A DNA stretch of 38,463 bases. It comes from an uncultured Clostridia bacterium (GTDB taxonomy: Bacteria > Bacillota > Clostridia > Christensenellales > Aristaeellaceae). The stretch covers positions 1 through 38,463 of the forward strand of contig CALGBY010000055.1 in the NCBI GenBank assembly GCA_937886445.1. The letters are read 5' to 3'. This document shows positions 22,962-31,648 of this stretch, in pieces (the stretch's first letter is position 1; every line of letters begins with the position of its first letter). A program made the position numbers and the translations under genes. The notes below the pieces were generated by a model. That model was not told where the DNA came from and did not search any database. It was given only the letters and a program-made list of their open reading frames with translations.

Positions 22962-23858
22962 TCAAAGCCCCGCGCGTCTGTAATAGGCAATCAGGTTTTC
23001 ACCCGCGATGCCGCATACCTGCTCCTCGCTCAGTCCTTCTCCGCGAAGCGCTTCGATCAGCTTTTTTACCCCCAGAGGCGAAGCCAGTCCCTTCGGCTTG
23101 CATTCGATCCCGTCAAAATCGCTTCCGAAGCCGATCCTGCCTTCGCCGCCCATCTCCAGCATATGCAAAAGATGCTGTACCACATCGCTGATCTGCGCTT
23201 TGCCCTGCGTAAGGAAAGCGGGATAGAAATTGACCCCCACATATCCTCCGGCGGAGAACAGCGCGCGCAGCTGCTCATCCGTAAGGTTTCTCGGGCAGGC
23301 GTGCAGCGCGTCGCAGCAGCTGTGGCTGGCAAGGGGCACAACACCCATTTCCAAAAGATCCCACACGCCCCTGCGGCTCAGGTGGCTGATATCGCACGCG
23401 ATCCCGGCGGCGAGCAGCTCCTTTACAATACTCTTTCCGTCCGGTTTGAGCGGCGCCTCCTGGTCGATACAGGCCGGGGTGCCAATGCGGTTCTCCCAGT
23501 TCCAGGTGAGAGCTGCCATACGCACCCCCTTTTCCCGCCATTCCCCGATCAGCGAAGGCTCCTCATCCAAAAGATCACAGCCCTCCACGGAAAGCATGAA
23601 GGCACTTTCAGTACCGGTGGCCTCATCCGGGGAGAACACCTGCTTCAGCCCTTCCTCCTTCAGCTTTTCAGCCTCCGCGAGCATTTTTTTGTAGGCAGCC
23701 CGTTTGCTTTCGGTGTCATTTCTGCCGCCCACGAACATCGCCATCGTCTGAAGAGAAATGCCGGCCTTTTTCAGACGCGGTACGGTAATATCGGTCTTTT
23801 TGCCGGGATGCACCGCCCTTGAATACAGCGTATCGCAGTGTGTATCGCAGATGATCAT
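22962..23858 (-). CDS. Membrane dipeptidase-type hydrolase (peptidase M19)
   Basis: 298 residues, short for M19 (renal dipeptidases ~330-400) but with all metal ligands: His7 and Asp9 in CDTHCDT, bridging Glu92 in LSVEG, His159 in DISHL, His179 in ASHS, and Asp247 in GSDFDG. It hydrolyses dipeptides, often with D-amino acids, and may help recycle cell-wall peptides. No signal peptide, so cytosolic. First gene of a five-gene operon; ribosome site GGAGG 8 bases before ATG. Confidence 0.92.
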   Translation of the reverse strand: MIICDTHCDTLYSRAVHPGKKTDITVPRLKKAGISLQTMAMFVGGRNDTESKRAAYKKMLAEAEKLKEEGLKQVFSPDEATGTESAFMLSVEGCDLLDEEPSLIGEWREKGVRMAALTWNWENRIGTPACIDQEAPLKPDGKSIVKELLAAGIACDISHLSRRGVWDLLEMGVVPLASHSCCDALHACPRNLTDEQLRALFSAGGYVGVNFYPAFLTQGKAQISDVVQHLLHMLEMGGEGRIGFGSDFDGIECKPKGLASPLGVKKLIEALRGEGLSEEQVCGIAGENLIAYYRRAGL

Positions 23859-23892
23859 TCCATACGCCTCCCCGCATAGCTTTCCATGATCA

Positions 23893-23901
23893 AGTATATC
23901 A
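23893..23901 (-). promoter_or_regulatory. Extended -10 promoter of the dipeptidase operon
   Basis: Minus strand TGATATACT (23901-23893), an extended -10 element 34 bases before the start codon. The -35 position (CCGCAC) does not match consensus. Confidence 0.5.
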
Positions 23902-24044
23902 CAAATTCGCGTTTTGTGCGGAATTTTATCTGTTTTTTACAAATTATCCGTGTTTTTCCGGCTCCGCGTATGCGGATCTTCCCGCCTCCGGCGCTTCGGA
24001 CGAAAATAAAGTATTACGAATGTTTAAAAAATGATATATCTGTA

Positions 24045-24073
24045 TTGACAAACGAAAACCGTCCGTCAATAAT
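24045..24073 (+). promoter_or_regulatory. Promoter of the Ig-repeat protease gene
   Basis: TTGACA (24045-24050), 17-base spacer, AATAAT (24068-24073), ~70 bases upstream of the ATG, whose ribosome site is AAAAGGAG. Confidence 0.7.
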
Positions 24074-24146
24074 GGTAAAAAGCTATGCCCTTTCTTTATT
24101 ATAAGGAGCGAATTGACTATCCGCCGGCAAAGAAAAGGAGAAACGT

Positions 24147-27100
24147 ATGAAAAAGAAACTGCTTTGCGTTCTGCTGGCCCTGCTCGTCATCATTGATTGC
24201 GTACCCGGCCTCGCGGAAACAGAAAATCCGGAAGGAACAGTATACGAAGCGGAGGACGCTCTTTTTGCTCTGCCGGAAGAGTCCGGCGTAACAGACACGG
24301 CTGATGCCCTCCCCGCTGAGGAAGTCCTCCTGACGGACATTGAAGAGGAAGCCGCCGCGGAAGAGGTTCCCGGGGAGACCGCCGCTCCCGAAGCCACGGA
24401 GGACGATACCACCGCGGACACACCCGCCGCTCCCGAAGCCGCGGAGGACGATGCCACCACGGATGACCCCGCCACTCCCGAAGCCGCGGAGGACGATACT
24501 ACCGCAGATGCCCCCGCCGCTCCCGAAGCCGCGGAGGACGATGCCACCGCGGATGCCCCCGCCGCTCCCGAAGCCACGGAGGACGATGCTACCGCGGACG
24601 CCCCCGCCGCTCCCGAAGCCGCGGAAGACGATACCACCGCGGACACCCCCGCCGAGCCCAAGACAACAGAAGACGATACCACCGCGGATGCCCCCGCTGA
24701 GCCTGAGACGGCAGAAGATGATACCACCGCGGATGCCCCCGCCGAGCCTGAGACGGCAGAAGACGACGCCACATCAGACGGTGAGAACACAGCCAATATG
24801 ACCGCGCCGAAGATCACCGTTCAACCTGTCAACTGTCTGGCGGCGATTGGAGAGATCGCTTCCTTTTCCGTTACCGCGACCAATGCCGTGAGCTACCAGT
24901 GGTATTACTCCACAGATCAGGCGACATGGAAAAAGAATACCAGCACCACCTCCGTTCACTCGGTGGAAACGACCACCACCCGTTACGGCTATTACTACCG
25001 TTGCGGCATCACCAGCGCGGACGGCAGCACAGTATACTCCAATACCGTCCGGATCATTCGCCCGGTAAAGATCACCTCGCAGCCTTCAAACAAGGTAGCC
25101 GCGCTGGATGCCGCAGTCACATTCAGCGTAAAGGCGACCGGCGCCGTACAGTACCAGTGGCAGTATACCTCCTCTGATACCTGGGTCAATGTAAAAAAGG
25201 AAGGCGCCGATACCGCTTCCCTGACGGTCACCGTGACCGCCTCCACCTATAAATACAAATACCGCTGCCGCATCAAGGATGCGATGGGAAACGCCACCTA
25301 CTCCGCGGAGGGACGGGTCTATAAGCCGGTCAAGATCACAGCTGCCCCCTCTCCCGTATGCACCGCGTCAGGCAAGACCGTATCCTTCAGCGTAAAAGCC
25401 GAAAACGCAAGCGCCTATCAGTGGCAAATCTGTCTTACGGGCGGCTCCTGGGAAAACATTTCCGGCAAAACCGCCGAGACCCTGTCCATCACCGCGACCG
25501 CGGAAAGGATCAACGCGAAGGTACGCTGCCTTGTCTATAACATGGTAGGCAAGAGCACCGCCTCCGCCTCCGCCGTGATCTATCCGGCCTTCTCATTCAC
25601 CTCCCAGCCCTCCAGCATCATTTCCACTGCCGGAAAGACCGTGACCATGTCCGTCAGCGCGGTAAGCGCGAAATCCTATCAGTGGCAGGTATCGGAAAAC
25701 GACGGCGGCAGCTGGAGGACCACCACCTTCTCCGGCAACAAAACAAAAACGCTGTCTATCAAAGTCAAAACAGAAGGCTTCAACCGCTGCTACCGCTGTG
25801 CGGTAACGGATCAGGCCGGTGTTGTGCACTATTCCTCCACTGCATATGTGCGGCAGACATTCAAGCTGCTCTCCCAGCCGGCCGATATACAGGCGGAGAT
25901 CGGAAAAGCGGTCACGCTCCATGTTTCGGCAAACGGTGCCGCTTCCTTCCTGTGGCAGTATAAGTCTTCTTCCTCCTGGGTCTCCGCGGCGTCCCTTTCC
26001 GGCGTGAGCGGAGCCAAGACAGACAGCCTGACCGTAACACAGTCCAAGACCCTTTCCGCCTATTCCTGGCGCTGCGTGATCACGGACTACACCGGGGCCA
26101 CACATCCCACCGATGCTGTCGTCATCTGCCTGCCTGTCAATATCACATCCCAGCCCGTCAATAAAACACTGAGTGAGGGCGGCTCCGCCGTATTCACCGT
26201 GGTCGTATCCGGAACAGTCACCTATGACTGGCAGGTGCTTGTTCCCGGCAGCGCATGGAAGTCCACGGCACTCACGGGATGCAAAACAGCCTCCCTCACC
26301 GTTCCCGGAACGGCGGACCGTTTCAAATACAGCTACCGCTGCAAGCTGACCGACCCCGCCGGCAATGTCTACTACACCAATGAAGTAAAGATGATAGAGA
26401 AGTTCTCTATCGTCACGGACGCTTCCGATATATCGGCAAAAACGGGAACGACCGCCGTATTTACCGTAAAGGCCAAGGGCGTCGTTACCTACCGTTGGGA
26501 AGTCAATGTCGGTTCAGGATGGAAAAATTCACCACTGACCGGCTATAGTACCGCATCTCTGTCCGTTCCCGTCACCGCCGACCGGTACGCCTATCTGTAC
26601 CGCTGCAAAATGACGGACGGAAACGGAAATGTGTGGTACAGCAATGAAGTGAAGCTGACAAGGCCGCTTGAGCTCGTCTCCCAGACCGCCTCCCAGACGG
26701 TGGACTGGGGCGCTGCCGTTTCCTTTACCGTAAAGGCAAACGGAGCGGTAAAATATCAATGGTATTACTATACAAAGAGTCAAACGCCCGCGCAGGCGTC
26801 CGCAAGCACCATAAGCGGTGCAAAGACGGCAACGATCTCCGTTACTGCCAATCAGGATTATCTGTTCGACCGGTACTGGTTCTGCCGCATGACGGACGCA
26901 AACGGCAAAACGCTGGACTCCGCGCCGGTATGCCTGTTCAGAAAGCTGAAGATCACCACCCAGCCAGCCGGTACCGAGGTCACCGTCGGAAAAACGGTAA
27001 CACTGAGCGTGGTATGCACGGGAACAGGCCTTGAGTATCTGTGGCAATACAGCAAAAACGGCACAACCTGGAGCACCGCCAGCGCCCTCACCGGTTACAA

Positions 27101-28037
27101 GACCGCGAAGCTCTCCATCGGCGTAACAGACAGCAACTGCAATAACTACTACCGCTGTGTGATCAAGGGTGAGAACAATCAGAAGGTCACCTCCGCCGTG
27201 GCTCACCTTACCCCCGCCTGCACGATCGTAACACAGCCCGCGAGCAAGACCGCAGCCGTAGGCACTACCGTGTCCTTCACCGTAAAGGCCAGCGGCGTGA
27301 AAACCTATCAGTGGCAGGTCAAGGCCGACGGCGTATGGCAGAACACCTATCTGGACGGCTACAACACCGCGACGCTGCGTGTACAGGTGTTCCGCATCCG
27401 CTATCACTATTCATGGCGCTGCGTCATCACCTGTACAAACGGTAAAACGCTTACGACGAACACGGTGACCATCAGTGAAAAGTCCTCGTCCGTAACGGTT
27501 TCGGACAGCTCGAAGATCGTATACGATGTACCCGTGTATGATCAGGGATCGTACGGCATCTGCTGGAGCGTTGCCCAGCAGATGGTGGACGACTTCGCGA
27601 TAGGTATCGAGCATACCCTCTCCGAAGCGCTGGACCTCAGTCTGGACCGCGCGTACGAGGAACTGGGCAGCAGGTGGAACGACGGCGGCAACCCGACGGA
27701 TGAAGATAAAAACGATATAGTATGGGACAGTGATTTCAACATGCGGGATCTGTATGTCGATCTTGTCACGCACGGACCGCTCTACGCATCCTACGGGGAA
27801 TGGACCAGCGACTATACAGACCGCGTAGGCGGTCATGAGCTGGTCATCGTGGGCGTCGATCTGGGCTCTAACAGGGTATATGTCAACAATCCCTGGGGCG
27901 TAAGCGGCTCCCAGAGCCAATCGGATTTCCTGTACGATTTCTATGACGGCAGCTATACACATGATCACACCGAATATGTCAGCGGTGTCGGCACCGTACA
28001 CTGGGAGTTTGACTGCTACACCCATCTTGACGACTGA
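24147..28037 (+). CDS. Secreted multi-Ig-domain protein with C-terminal papain-like cysteine protease
   Basis: 1296 residues. Signal peptide 1-23 (MKKKLLCVLLALLVIIDCVPGLA). Residues 79-211 are nine 15-residue acidic repeats rich in Asp, Glu, Ala, Thr and Pro, likely a flexible spacer. Residues ~222-1113 hold ten Ig-like domains of ~88 residues, each with a YQWQ strand, a Y-x-Y-R-C strand and an ITSQP-type start. The C-terminal ~175 residues look like a papain-fold protease (C39-like/AvrRpt2-like): Gln1133 and Cys1139 in YDQGSYGICW, His1230 in GGHELVIVG, and Asn1248 in VNNPWG. No LPXTG, GW, S-layer or transmembrane anchor is seen, so it may be released or held by its Ig domains. Substrate unknown. 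Own promoter, strong terminator downstream. Confidence 0.87.
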   Translation: MKKKLLCVLLALLVIIDCVPGLAETENPEGTVYEAEDALFALPEESGVTDTADALPAEEVLLTDIEEEAAAEEVPGETAAPEATEDDTTADTPAAPEAAEDDATTDDPATPEAAEDDTTADAPAAPEAAEDDATADAPAAPEATEDDATADAPAAPEAAEDDTTADTPAEPKTTEDDTTADAPAEPETAEDDTTADAPAEPETAEDDATSDGENTANMTAPKITVQPVNCLAAIGEIASFSVTATNAVSYQWYYSTDQATWKKNTSTTSVHSVETTTTRYGYYYRCGITSADGSTVYSNTVRIIRPVKITSQPSNKVAALDAAVTFSVKATGAVQYQWQYTSSDTWVNVKKEGADTASLTVTVTASTYKYKYRCRIKDAMGNATYSAEGRVYKPVKITAAPSPVCTASGKTVSFSVKAENASAYQWQICLTGGSWENISGKTAETLSITATAERINAKVRCLVYNMVGKSTASASAVIYPAFSFTSQPSSIISTAGKTVTMSVSAVSAKSYQWQVSENDGGSWRTTTFSGNKTKTLSIKVKTEGFNRCYRCAVTDQAGVVHYSSTAYVRQTFKLLSQPADIQAEIGKAVTLHVSANGAASFLWQYKSSSSWVSAASLSGVSGAKTDSLTVTQSKTLSAYSWRCVITDYTGATHPTDAVVICLPVNITSQPVNKTLSEGGSAVFTVVVSGTVTYDWQVLVPGSAWKSTALTGCKTASLTVPGTADRFKYSYRCKLTDPAGNVYYTNEVKMIEKFSIVTDASDISAKTGTTAVFTVKAKGVVTYRWEVNVGSGWKNSPLTGYSTASLSVPVTADRYAYLYRCKMTDGNGNVWYSNEVKLTRPLELVSQTASQTVDWGAAVSFTVKANGAVKYQWYYYTKSQTPAQASASTISGAKTATISVTANQDYLFDRYWFCRMTDANGKTLDSAPVCLFRKLKITTQPAGTEVTVGKTVTLSVVCTGTGLEYLWQYSKNGTTWSTASALTGYKTAKLSIGVTDSNCNNYYRCVIKGENNQKVTSAVAHLTPACTIVTQPASKTAAVGTTVSFTVKASGVKTYQWQVKADGVWQNTYLDGYNTATLRVQVFRIRYHYSWRCVITCTNGKTLTTNTVTISEKSSSVTVSDSSKIVYDVPVYDQGSYGICWSVAQQMVDDFAIGIEHTLSEALDLSLDRAYEELGSRWNDGGNPTDEDKNDIVWDSDFNMRDLYVDLVTHGPLYASYGEWTSDYTDRVGGHELVIVGVDLGSNRVYVNNPWGVSGSQSQSDFLYDFYDGSYTHDHTEYVSGVGTVHWEFDCYTHLDD
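24381..24779 (+). repeat. Tandem 45-bp coding repeats (9 copies, last partial)
   Basis: The repeats encode the acidic segment with consensus AAPEAAEDDTTADAP. Later copies change to AEPETAEDDTTADAP. Codon use for GAC/GAT and GCC is nearly uniform, indicating recent slippage or recombination growth. The repeat also keeps another plus-strand frame open, which should not be taken as a gene. Confidence 0.9.
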
Positions 28038-28106
28038 GTTGTAAAACCGGCCAGCCGCAAAACACTGAAATCAAAAATCACGCCTGCGCGTCCTGCAGGC
28101 GGCAGC

Positions 28107-28140
28107 GGGGAGAAGCCCTTCGGCCTCTCCCCCGTTTTTT
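28107..28140 (+). terminator. Terminator of the Ig-repeat protease gene
   Basis: GGGGAGA pairs with TCTCCCC (28107-28113 with 28126-28132) with an inner GCC/GGC helix, followed by TTTTTT at 28135-28140. Confidence 0.88.
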
Positions 28141-28215
28141 ATCAAAACCGGCCCCAAAACGCCCGTTTGCGCTTTGAAACGCCCCCGAAAATTGCTTTTT
28201 TTGTGTTTTTTGTGC

Positions 28216-28244
28216 TTTACAATAGCATCCTGATATGATATAAT
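28216..28244 (+). promoter_or_regulatory. Promoter of the cggR operon
   Basis: TTTACA (28216-28221), 17-base spacer, TATAAT (28239-28244), expected start near 28251. The transcript leader before the TTG start is ~57 bases. No obvious direct-repeat CggR operator was identified between promoter and gene. Confidence 0.8.
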
Positions 28245-28307
28245 ATTCGGGTGAGTGGGGCGTTTTTCGCCCGCTGGGGCAACAATCGCCGGATGGAGGA
28301 GATTCGC

Positions 28308-29339
28308 TTGCAGGAAGATATGCTTTCCCTGCTCAGGGCTCTGGCTCCGGAGCAGACGGAGGAGATCGGCCGGCGCGCTCAGGTGCTCACCGCCGTGGAA
28401 AGTCTGCAGCCCGTAGGGCGCAGGGCACTGGCCGCAAAGCTCAACCTGCCGGAGCGGGAAGTGCGCGCGGCAGCCGCCTCTCTGAAGGATCAGGGGCTGC
28501 TCCGTATGGACGCCGCCGGCATGCAGCTTACCGATAAGGCAAAGGATGTGCTGCCCGGCGCGCAGGAGCTGTCACGGTCGCTTTTTGGGCTGACCAGGCT
28601 GGAAAACGCCCTTGAGCGCCTGCTCGGGATCGCTCATGTGACTGTGGTCGCCGGCGATGCCGACCGGGATCCGCGTGTGCTGAAGGATGCAGGCAGAGCC
28701 GCCGCCCACCGGCTGCACCGCCTCATGATGAACGGGATGACAGTGGCCGTTACAGGCGGCAGCACGATGTACAGCGTAGCCTGCGGCTTTGCCGGATGCA
28801 CGCCGGTGAATGTGATGGTAGTCCCCGCCCGCGGAGGAATGGGCAGTGACGCGGATACGCAGGCAAACGCCGTCGCGGCGGATTTCGCACAGCGTCTCAA
28901 CGGGCGGTACCGCATGATCCACCTGCCGGATTCGCTCACGCCGGATTCGCTGGAGGAGATGCGCCGGCTGCCCGGCGTGGAGGAAGCGCTGGAGCTGCTC
29001 GGCAAGGCCGATCTGGTGGTGCACGGCATAGGCCGGGCCGATACGATGGCCGGAAGGCGGGGCCTTCCGAAAGAGACCGTGGAGCTGCTCAGAAAAAAAG
29101 GCGCCGTAGGCGAGGCCTTCGGAGACTTTTTCAATGAGAAGGGCGAAACGGTATGGCAGACGAGCACCGTTTCAACGGAGATCGGCCGCACAAAAAACAC
29201 GGCGCGCATGGTGGCGGTAGCCGCCGGTTCCGCCAAGGCGGAAGCGATCATCGCCTCCGCCAGACACGAAAAGCATGATTCCCTCATTACCGATCAGGGA
29301 GCCGCGGAGAAGATCATCGCGCTGCTCTCCGAAGCATGA
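28308..29339 (+). CDS. cggR: Central glycolytic genes regulator
   Basis: 343 residues from TTG at 28308, preceded by GGAGGAG at 6 bases. The frame extends upstream past the promoter start site, so earlier starts are unlikely. The N-terminal wHTH shows the CggR pattern LLRALAPEQTEEIGRR, then LQPVGRRALAAKLNLPEREVR. The rest is the SorC/DeoR-type sugar-phosphate sensing domain, with TGGSTMYSVA, MVVPARGGMGSD, HGIGRADTM and ATVSTEIGR-like blocks. CggR represses glycolytic operons and is released by fructose-1,6-bisphosphate. It heads cggR-pgk-tpiA; gapA, normally next to cggR, is absent. Confidence 0.92.
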   Translation: MQEDMLSLLRALAPEQTEEIGRRAQVLTAVESLQPVGRRALAAKLNLPEREVRAAAASLKDQGLLRMDAAGMQLTDKAKDVLPGAQELSRSLFGLTRLENALERLLGIAHVTVVAGDADRDPRVLKDAGRAAAHRLHRLMMNGMTVAVTGGSTMYSVACGFAGCTPVNVMVVPARGGMGSDADTQANAVAADFAQRLNGRYRMIHLPDSLTPDSLEEMRRLPGVEEALELLGKADLVVHGIGRADTMAGRRGLPKETVELLRKKGAVGEAFGDFFNEKGETVWQTSTVSTEIGRTKNTARMVAVAAGSAKAEAIIASARHEKHDSLITDQGAAEKIIALLSEA

Positions 29340-29398
29340 CTCAGGTTTCAGGCCGAATGGCTATGAATACAAACAATTAATCAGAAGGAGCCTTGAAT

Positions 29399-30586
29399 AT
29401 GAACAAGATGACCATTCAGGACGTAAACGTCCAGGGGAAGAAAGTACTTGTCCGCGTAGACTTCAACGTACCCATGAAGGATGGAAAGATCACCGATGAA
29501 AACCGTATCACCGGCGCTCTGCCCACCATCAAATACCTGATCGAAAACAAGGCGAAGGTCGTTCTGTGCAGCCACATGGGCCGTCCCAAGGGCGAGTTCA
29601 ACATGCAGTATTCTCTGGCTCCCGTTGCCCAGCGCCTCAGCGTGCTTCTGGGACAGGAAGTGAAGATGGCCAAGGACGTGATCGGTGAGGATGCCGACAA
29701 GGTCGTTGCCTCCCTGAAGGACGGCGAGGTCGCTCTGCTTGAAAACCTGCGCTTCCATAAGGAAGAAGAAAAGAACGATCCCGAGTTCGCGAAGAAGCTG
29801 GCCTCCTACGGCGAGATCTTTGTAAACGACGCGTTCGGAACCGCTCACCGCGCTCATGCCTCCACCGAGGGCGTTACCCATTTCCTGCCCGTATCCGTCG
29901 CCGGCTACCTGATCGAGAAGGAGCTGCGCGTGATGGGCGGCGCTCTGGAAGCCCCCAAGCGTCCCTTCCTGGCGATCCTGGGCGGTGCCAAGGTATCCGA
30001 CAAGATCGGCGTGATCAACAACCTGCTTGAAAAAGTGGATGTGCTCATCATCGGCGGCGGCATGGCTTATACCTTCCAGAAGGCCATGGGCGGCCACATC
30101 GGCAACAGCCTGTGCGAGGATGACAAGATGGAGCTCGCGAAGGAGCTGCTCGCCCGCGCTGCTTACAAGGGAAAGAGGATCGTGCTGCCCGTGGATAACG
30201 AGGCCGGCAACAAGTTCTCCAATGACTGCCTGCACATCACCGTGCATTCCCAGGAGATCCCCGACGGCTTTGAGGGCATGGATATCGGCCCCGTCACCCG
30301 TCAGCTGTTTGTAAACGAAGTGAACCGTGCCCACACCATCATCTGGAACGGACCCATGGGCGTGAGCGAGTTCCCCACCTTCGCGGAAGGCACCCGTGCC
30401 GTGGCTGAAGCCGTGGCCAACAACAGCGGCATCACCATCATCGGCGGCGGCGACAGCGCGGCTGCCATCACCAACCTCGGTTTTGCCGAGAAGGTGACCC
30501 ATGTGTCCACCGGCGGCGGCGCTTCTCTGGAATTCCTGGAGGGCAAGGAACTGCCCGGTATCGCCGCTCTTACCGAAAAGGAATGA
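29399..30586 (+). CDS. pgk: Phosphoglycerate kinase
   Basis: 395 residues, full length. Catalyses 1,3-bisphosphoglycerate + ADP to 3-phosphoglycerate + ATP. VLVRVDFNVPMKDGKITDENRI is the N-terminal signature, with SHMGRPKG, ENLRFHKEEE, NDAFGTAHRAHAS, ILGGAKVSDKI, WNGPMGVSE and the nucleotide-binding GGGDSAAA and STGGGASLEFLEGK. The ATG at 29399 has AAGGAG 8 bases upstream. It lies 59 bases after cggR and 145 before tpiA. A/G-rich, strongly biased codons suggest high expression. Confidence 0.97.
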   Translation: MNKMTIQDVNVQGKKVLVRVDFNVPMKDGKITDENRITGALPTIKYLIENKAKVVLCSHMGRPKGEFNMQYSLAPVAQRLSVLLGQEVKMAKDVIGEDADKVVASLKDGEVALLENLRFHKEEEKNDPEFAKKLASYGEIFVNDAFGTAHRAHASTEGVTHFLPVSVAGYLIEKELRVMGGALEAPKRPFLAILGGAKVSDKIGVINNLLEKVDVLIIGGGMAYTFQKAMGGHIGNSLCEDDKMELAKELLARAAYKGKRIVLPVDNEAGNKFSNDCLHITVHSQEIPDGFEGMDIGPVTRQLFVNEVNRAHTIIWNGPMGVSEFPTFAEGTRAVAEAVANNSGITIIGGGDSAAAITNLGFAEKVTHVSTGGGASLEFLEGKELPGIAALTEKE

Positions 30587-30670
30587 TCCGTTCTTCCCGC
30601 CTGAACCGCGGGGCAGCGGGTGTTTCCCGCCCCGGCCGTGTTCAGCGGATATATCGTATGTGAGCTTTCA

Positions 30671-30711
30671 CGGCGGTGCCCCGTTTGCGGAGGCACCGCC
30701 GGAATATTTTT
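30671..30711 (+). terminator. Intercistronic terminator-like hairpin between pgk and tpiA
   Basis: A perfect 10-bp stem (30671-30680 with 30692-30701), 11-base loop, then GAATATTTTT. A second larger hairpin with CTGAAC/GTTCAG ends lies just upstream (about 30601-30648). It could lower tpiA relative to pgk or mark an RNA processing site. No separate tpiA promoter is evident. Confidence 0.65.
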
Positions 30712-30731
30712 CCTGAAAGAGGTAATACACC

Positions 30732-31484
30732 ATGCGTAAACCCATTATTGCCGGCAACTGGAAAATGAACAAGACTCCCGCCGAGGCTGTTGCTCTCATC
30801 AACGAGCTGAAGCCCCTCGTAAAAGAAGCGAAGTGCACCGTGGTGGTCTGTGTGCCCGCCGTGGACATCGCCCCCGTCGCCAAAGCCATCAAGGGCAGCG
30901 GCATCCGTCTGGGCGCCCAGAATGTGCATTTCAAGGCCTCCGGCGCCTACACCGGAGAGCTTTCCGCCGCCATGCTGAAGGAAGCCGGATGCGAATATGT
31001 GATCATCGGTCACAGTGAGCGCCGTCAGTATTTCGGCGAGACCGACGAAACCGTCAACCTGCGCGTAAAGGCCGCCGTTGAGGGCGGGCTTACCCCCATC
31101 ATCTGCGTGGGCGAGCGCAAGGAACAGCGCGAAGCCGGCTATACCGATGCTCTGGTGGAATACCAGACCCTGATCGCCCTCACCGGTCTTACCGATGAGC
31201 AGGTCAAAAAAGTCGTGATCGCTTACGAACCCGTATGGGCCATCGGCACCGGGCTGACCGCCACCGATGAGCAGGCGAACGAGACCATCGGCGTGATCCG
31301 CAAGGCCATCGAACGCAAGTACGGCAAGCGTGTTGCCAACGCCGTCCGCATCCAGTACGGCGGCAGCATGAACCCCAAGAATGTCAAGGGCCTGATGGCC
31401 CAGCCTGAGATCGACGGCGGCCTGATCGGCGGAGCCAGCCTGAAGGCGCCTGATTTCTCTCTGGTAGTCAATTACGATAAATAA
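30732..31484 (+). CDS. tpiA: Triose-phosphate isomerase
   Basis: 250 residues, standard TIM barrel length. Interconverts dihydroxyacetone phosphate and glyceraldehyde-3-phosphate. AGNWKMN (Asn9, Lys11), IIGHSERR (His94), AYEPVWAIGTG (catalytic Glu166 and flexible loop 6), YGGSMNPKN and GGLIGGASL (phosphate site) are all intact. GAGGTAA ribosome site before ATG. Third gene of the cggR operon; ends at a very strong terminator. Confidence 0.97.
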   Translation: MRKPIIAGNWKMNKTPAEAVALINELKPLVKEAKCTVVVCVPAVDIAPVAKAIKGSGIRLGAQNVHFKASGAYTGELSAAMLKEAGCEYVIIGHSERRQYFGETDETVNLRVKAAVEGGLTPIICVGERKEQREAGYTDALVEYQTLIALTGLTDEQVKKVVIAYEPVWAIGTGLTATDEQANETIGVIRKAIERKYGKRVANAVRIQYGGSMNPKNVKGLMAQPEIDGGLIGGASLKAPDFSLVVNYDK

Positions 31485-31509
31485 GCGCCGCTGTATGACA
31501 TAAAAACAG

Positions 31510-31553
31510 GCGGTCCGGGATCATGCATATGATCCCGGACCGCTTATTTTTTT
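31510..31553 (+). terminator. Terminator of cggR-pgk-tpiA
   Basis: A perfect 15-bp stem (31510-31524 with 31529-31543), 4-base loop, then TTATTTTTTT. Confidence 0.95.
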
Positions 31554-31648
31554 ATCGCAGAAATTTTCTGTATAATTCCGTATAATTTTTTTAACAAAGC
31601 TGCAACAAAATTCCATCCTCATTCGTCTATATGGATGAGGTGATGAAA

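Noticed and set aside
24083..24817. Ser/Ala-rich minus-strand ORF across the acidic repeat
   Set aside because: A shadow of the 45-bp repeats; the plus-strand frame has a promoter, ribosome site and signal peptide.
28251..28307. Earlier GTG or ATG starts for cggR
   Set aside because: GTG at 28251 coincides with the expected transcript start and ATG at 28293 has no ribosome site; TTG at 28308 has GGAGGAG and gives the normal CggR length.
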